64,000 nucleotides of DNA, taken from the NCBI RefSeq assembly GCF_025118155.1, contig NW_026251440.1, positions 1-64,000 of the forward strand, written 5' to 3'. The position numbers were made by a program, and so were the translations under genes. The notes beneath the pieces were generated by a model. That model searched no databases and was not told where the DNA came from. It saw only the letters and a program-made list of their open reading frames with translations. This stretch comes from Cokeromyces recurvatus (lineage: Eukaryota; Mucoromycota; Mucoromycetes; Mucorales; Mucoraceae). This document shows positions 61,592-64,000 of the stretch, in pieces; the first letter of the stretch is position 1, and each line of letters begins with the position of its first letter.

Positions 61592-64000
61592 TTAATTGGT
61601 GGAATTTTCATCAAGTAAATTATTATTTACCAAAGGAGGTATAATTGTTGTGTTACTGCCAGAAATGGATGGATTCGTATTGTTCGAAGTAAGAGAAGAT
61701 GTATTTGTAGTAACAGAAGAAGTTGTATTCATTGCATAAGCAGGTAAACTAAAATAAGTCCCTACATCAGCAATCATTGTCAAGTCACCTAACATGGTAA
61801 CAATCTCTGGTGATGAATAAATGCTTTCTGGTAAAGAAGGTAAAGAAGAAGGATATGACTAACAAAAAAAAAGGCTTAATTAAAGAGATGAATATGAATG
61901 ATATTATTGTATTTACCCTTTCATCTTTAAAAGAGGAATGATATCTTAAAAATATACCACAAAGAACAAATCGAACAATAAAATAATATAGAAAATCATC
62001 CGACATGAATCTTTTTACACTTACATCTATATTATAAATAAGAAATGAATAAAAGCATCTATTTATAAATAATTATTTATGTGAATTTTACCAACATTGG
62101 CGTCGTTTATAAGAAGATCACCAATTGCCTTTTCCATAGTAGCTAATTTCTTAACACAGTCGTCCCATTTCTGTTGATCCAAATTACCAATATCCGAAAT
62201 AGAACAAAATCCTAATAAGGGCGTATGCAAAAACAAAGTAAAAAGACTTCCGATTTCTGTCTTGTCCTGAACAGAGGATGGGTATTCAATAGGTGACATT
62301 AAACACATAAGTGGCTGATTAAAAATAGTAGGCATCGTCTTGAATTGTGTACTATAATCACTATCGATGATTAAAAAGAGGGGTTTACGAGAGAAAGGAA
62401 TCAAATCAGCTGGATGCAAGCAATGAACTGAAGGAGGCAGTGTTTCAGTTGGTGTGTTTCCTGTTATATTGGATGCAGTTGCATTTGTAATAGTTGCGTT
62501 ATTATTATTATTATTCATATTATTATTATTATTATTATTATTATTAGTAGTGGTAGTGGTAGTAGTAGTGGTAGTAGCAGTGGTAGTAGCAGTAGTAGTA
62601 GATACTGCTGCAGAGGCTGAAGAAGAAGCTGCAGCTGTATTGGATGTAACAGAATTTCCAACCATTGTTCCTGCATTGTTATTATTACCTGTATATATGG
62701 ATGAAGTCGTTGCCATCATTACACGTTCTGTATTAGTAAGTTGTTTACCTTTTGGGTTATTTGTCAAAACACCGCCCCCATATCCCGAGTTGACTTGATC
62801 TGGATAGACACAACCATCTGCAGATACGTAAAGAAGTAAAGCCGAATGTTCACTTGTGTCTTTGAAAGCAGTAGAGATATAAACTAGTAATTGATTTAAT
62901 GAAGGTCTATAAAGAAGATATTTATGTGGATTCATTCGTTTTGTCAATGTATTCGAACTATTTATTTTTGCATGTTGTTGATCCTCTATATTCGTATTGT
63001 TACTGCTTTGAACTGCAGATGGATGCAAAACTGAAGGCTCTCTTTCCAATGATTGTAGCATACGATACATATCCAACGTAAGTTCAGAAAATTTGATTTG
63101 CTTTTGGTAATTACCTACTAAAATAGCTTCCTGTAATTTTAACTTGGCTATATTAGTATGACCCATATTTCTTTCTGGAATATGAAAGGGCAATCGATGA
63201 TCGATCTTGTCGGGCGTACGATCCAGATTGATAGGAATGAGTTTCTTTTCTGCTTCAGAAAAATTACTTATCTCATCCAAGACCCTTTGCCATTCCTTTG
63301 CATCAGGAGGTTTATAACTTTTCGTATATTCTTCAATTAAACCTTCTAATTCAGAAATCAATAGACGTATATTTTCATTTCTATTCAACAAGAGACAAAC
63401 AATGATAAAACGTGCATAATATCTCATCTTTTTAACCATAAGTGCAGCACTATGTCATGATATAAGTAAACTTGATATTATTGCATAATAAAAGCACGTA
63501 CTTACTTTCTTACTTCTAAGATATCTTTAAAGTATTGCCTTTCATGAATTGCTTCATAAAATACATAAGCTTCATGTAAGTAATTTGTTTCACTTGTCCT
63601 TAGACTAATAACAACCTATTAGACACATACAAGAATCATATAAAGTATTATATATATATATATATATATATATATCTTACTAATAATGATAATAAAGCTG
63701 ACCAATCTTGCTTGCTATCTCACCTACTTCCCAACGTTTTAAGCCATAATTGTTCTTATTCTCAAGAACTGATCTATGTGTTTGTTGAAACTTCCATAAC
63801 TAATCACAGAGAAGATGAATATAAATGTATTTTTCTATCAAGTTTTCATTTTTGGTTTTTTAAAAAGTCTCTAACCTTTGTATATACTTCAAATGTTTTT
63901 TCAAAATACTATATAGATATAACCTGAATTAATTTTTTTTTATTGTTAGTAAGTAAATTAATGAATAGCTTACTGGTCTCCATTGACGATGACTTCCTGT
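61592..64000 (-). CDS. SCAI: SCAI family protein (5' end outside window)
   Basis: Partial at its N-terminus. Exons seen: 64000-63974 (partial), 63908-63876, 63799-63681, 63604-63506, 63449-62092, 62027-61917, 61858-61592; the frame continues through all of them, about 671 aa within the window. Human SCAI represses MAL/SRF transcription and acts with 53BP1 in DNA break repair. Shared stretches: LWKFQQTHRSVLENKNNYGL, LKRWEVGEIASKIGQLYYHY, YLRTSETNYLHEAYVFYEAI, KKMRYYARFIIVCLLLNRN, HKYLLYRPSLNQLLVYISTA and SLFTLFLHTPLLGFCSISDI. The large exon carries a Thr/Asn/Ser low-complexity insertion (residues ~410-490 in the visible part) with a long (Thr)n(Asn)n tract not present in animal SCAI. The C-terminus is Asn/Ser-rich (NTTSSVTTNTSSL). 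Acceptor choices at 63605 and 63450 are fixed by conserved residues. Confidence 0.93.

Noticed and set aside
62454..62798. 114-codon plus-strand frame of Val/Leu repeats
   Set aside because: Antisense shadow of the Thr/Asn/Ala microsatellite within the SCAI coding exon.
1..64000. tRNA or rRNA genes
   Set aside because: I looked for B-box-like GGTTCRANNCC with a matching cloverleaf and saw none that I could fold convincingly.

Overview
This is a eukaryotic nuclear window from a fungus. It is very AT-rich, with long A and T homopolymers. Genes carry several short introns (mostly 44-120 nt, GT...AG) and lie on both strands. Gene content includes an alpha-arrestin, a fungalysin, a CDF zinc transporter, a sterol-sensing SCAP homologue, IDO, SCAI and a Fanzor relic. 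Together with the low GC and intron style this points to an early-diverging fungus, most likely Mucoromycota/Mucorales. That placement is inference; no rRNA or tRNA is visible to confirm it.

Layout, left to right: FAD oxidoreductase of the AIF/AMID type (-); CDF zinc transporter (+) tail-to-tail with a SCAP-like sterol sensor (-); alpha-arrestin (-); a small unknown protein (+); an LEA2-like membrane protein (-); Rae1/Gle2 (-) head-to-head with Cbf5/dyskerin (+); a long AT-rich gap with a decayed transposon fragment (20.2-20.8 kb); Pet127 (+) tail-to-tail with a MYND-finger protein (-); a 2.28-kb element with 136-bp inverted repeats and a broken Fanzor-like gene (24.73-27.01 kb); a coiled-coil membrane protein (+) tail-to-tail with GMP synthase (-); Get5-like (-) head-to-head with a seven-TM protein (+); an FYR-domain protein (-); a four-TM protein (-); ribosomal proteins uL16/L10 and eS10 (-); AMP deaminase (-); diphthine synthase (+) tail-to-tail with a Nup96/Nup145C-like nucleoporin (-); endonuclease V (+); GPI ethanolamine-phosphate transferase Mcd4/PIG-N (-); mitochondrial Phe-tRNA synthetase (+) tail-to-tail with IDO (-); tubulin cofactor C (-); secreted fungalysin (+); and SCAI (-), which runs off the right edge.

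Most genes are ordinary housekeeping genes placed in divergent or convergent pairs. Convergent neighbours are often separated by only 12-110 bp. Two genes handle guanine/adenine nucleotides (GMP synthase, AMP deaminase), several belong to ribosome and translation (Cbf5, L10, S10, Dph5, mtPheRS), two to the nuclear pore/mRNA export axis (Rae1, Nup96-like), and two to mitochondrial RNA/translation (Pet127, mtPheRS). The window shows no operon-like logic.

The most interesting object is the Tc1/mariner-like element at 24733-27014. It carries, instead of a recognisable DDE transposase, the degraded C-terminal half of a Fanzor (eukaryotic TnpB relative, RNA-guided nuclease family) with a readable zinc ribbon and RuvC-III-like motif. 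A related terminal sequence lies alone at 20222. Gene models were built by hand from splice signals and frame continuity; exon joins given in the entries are predictions.
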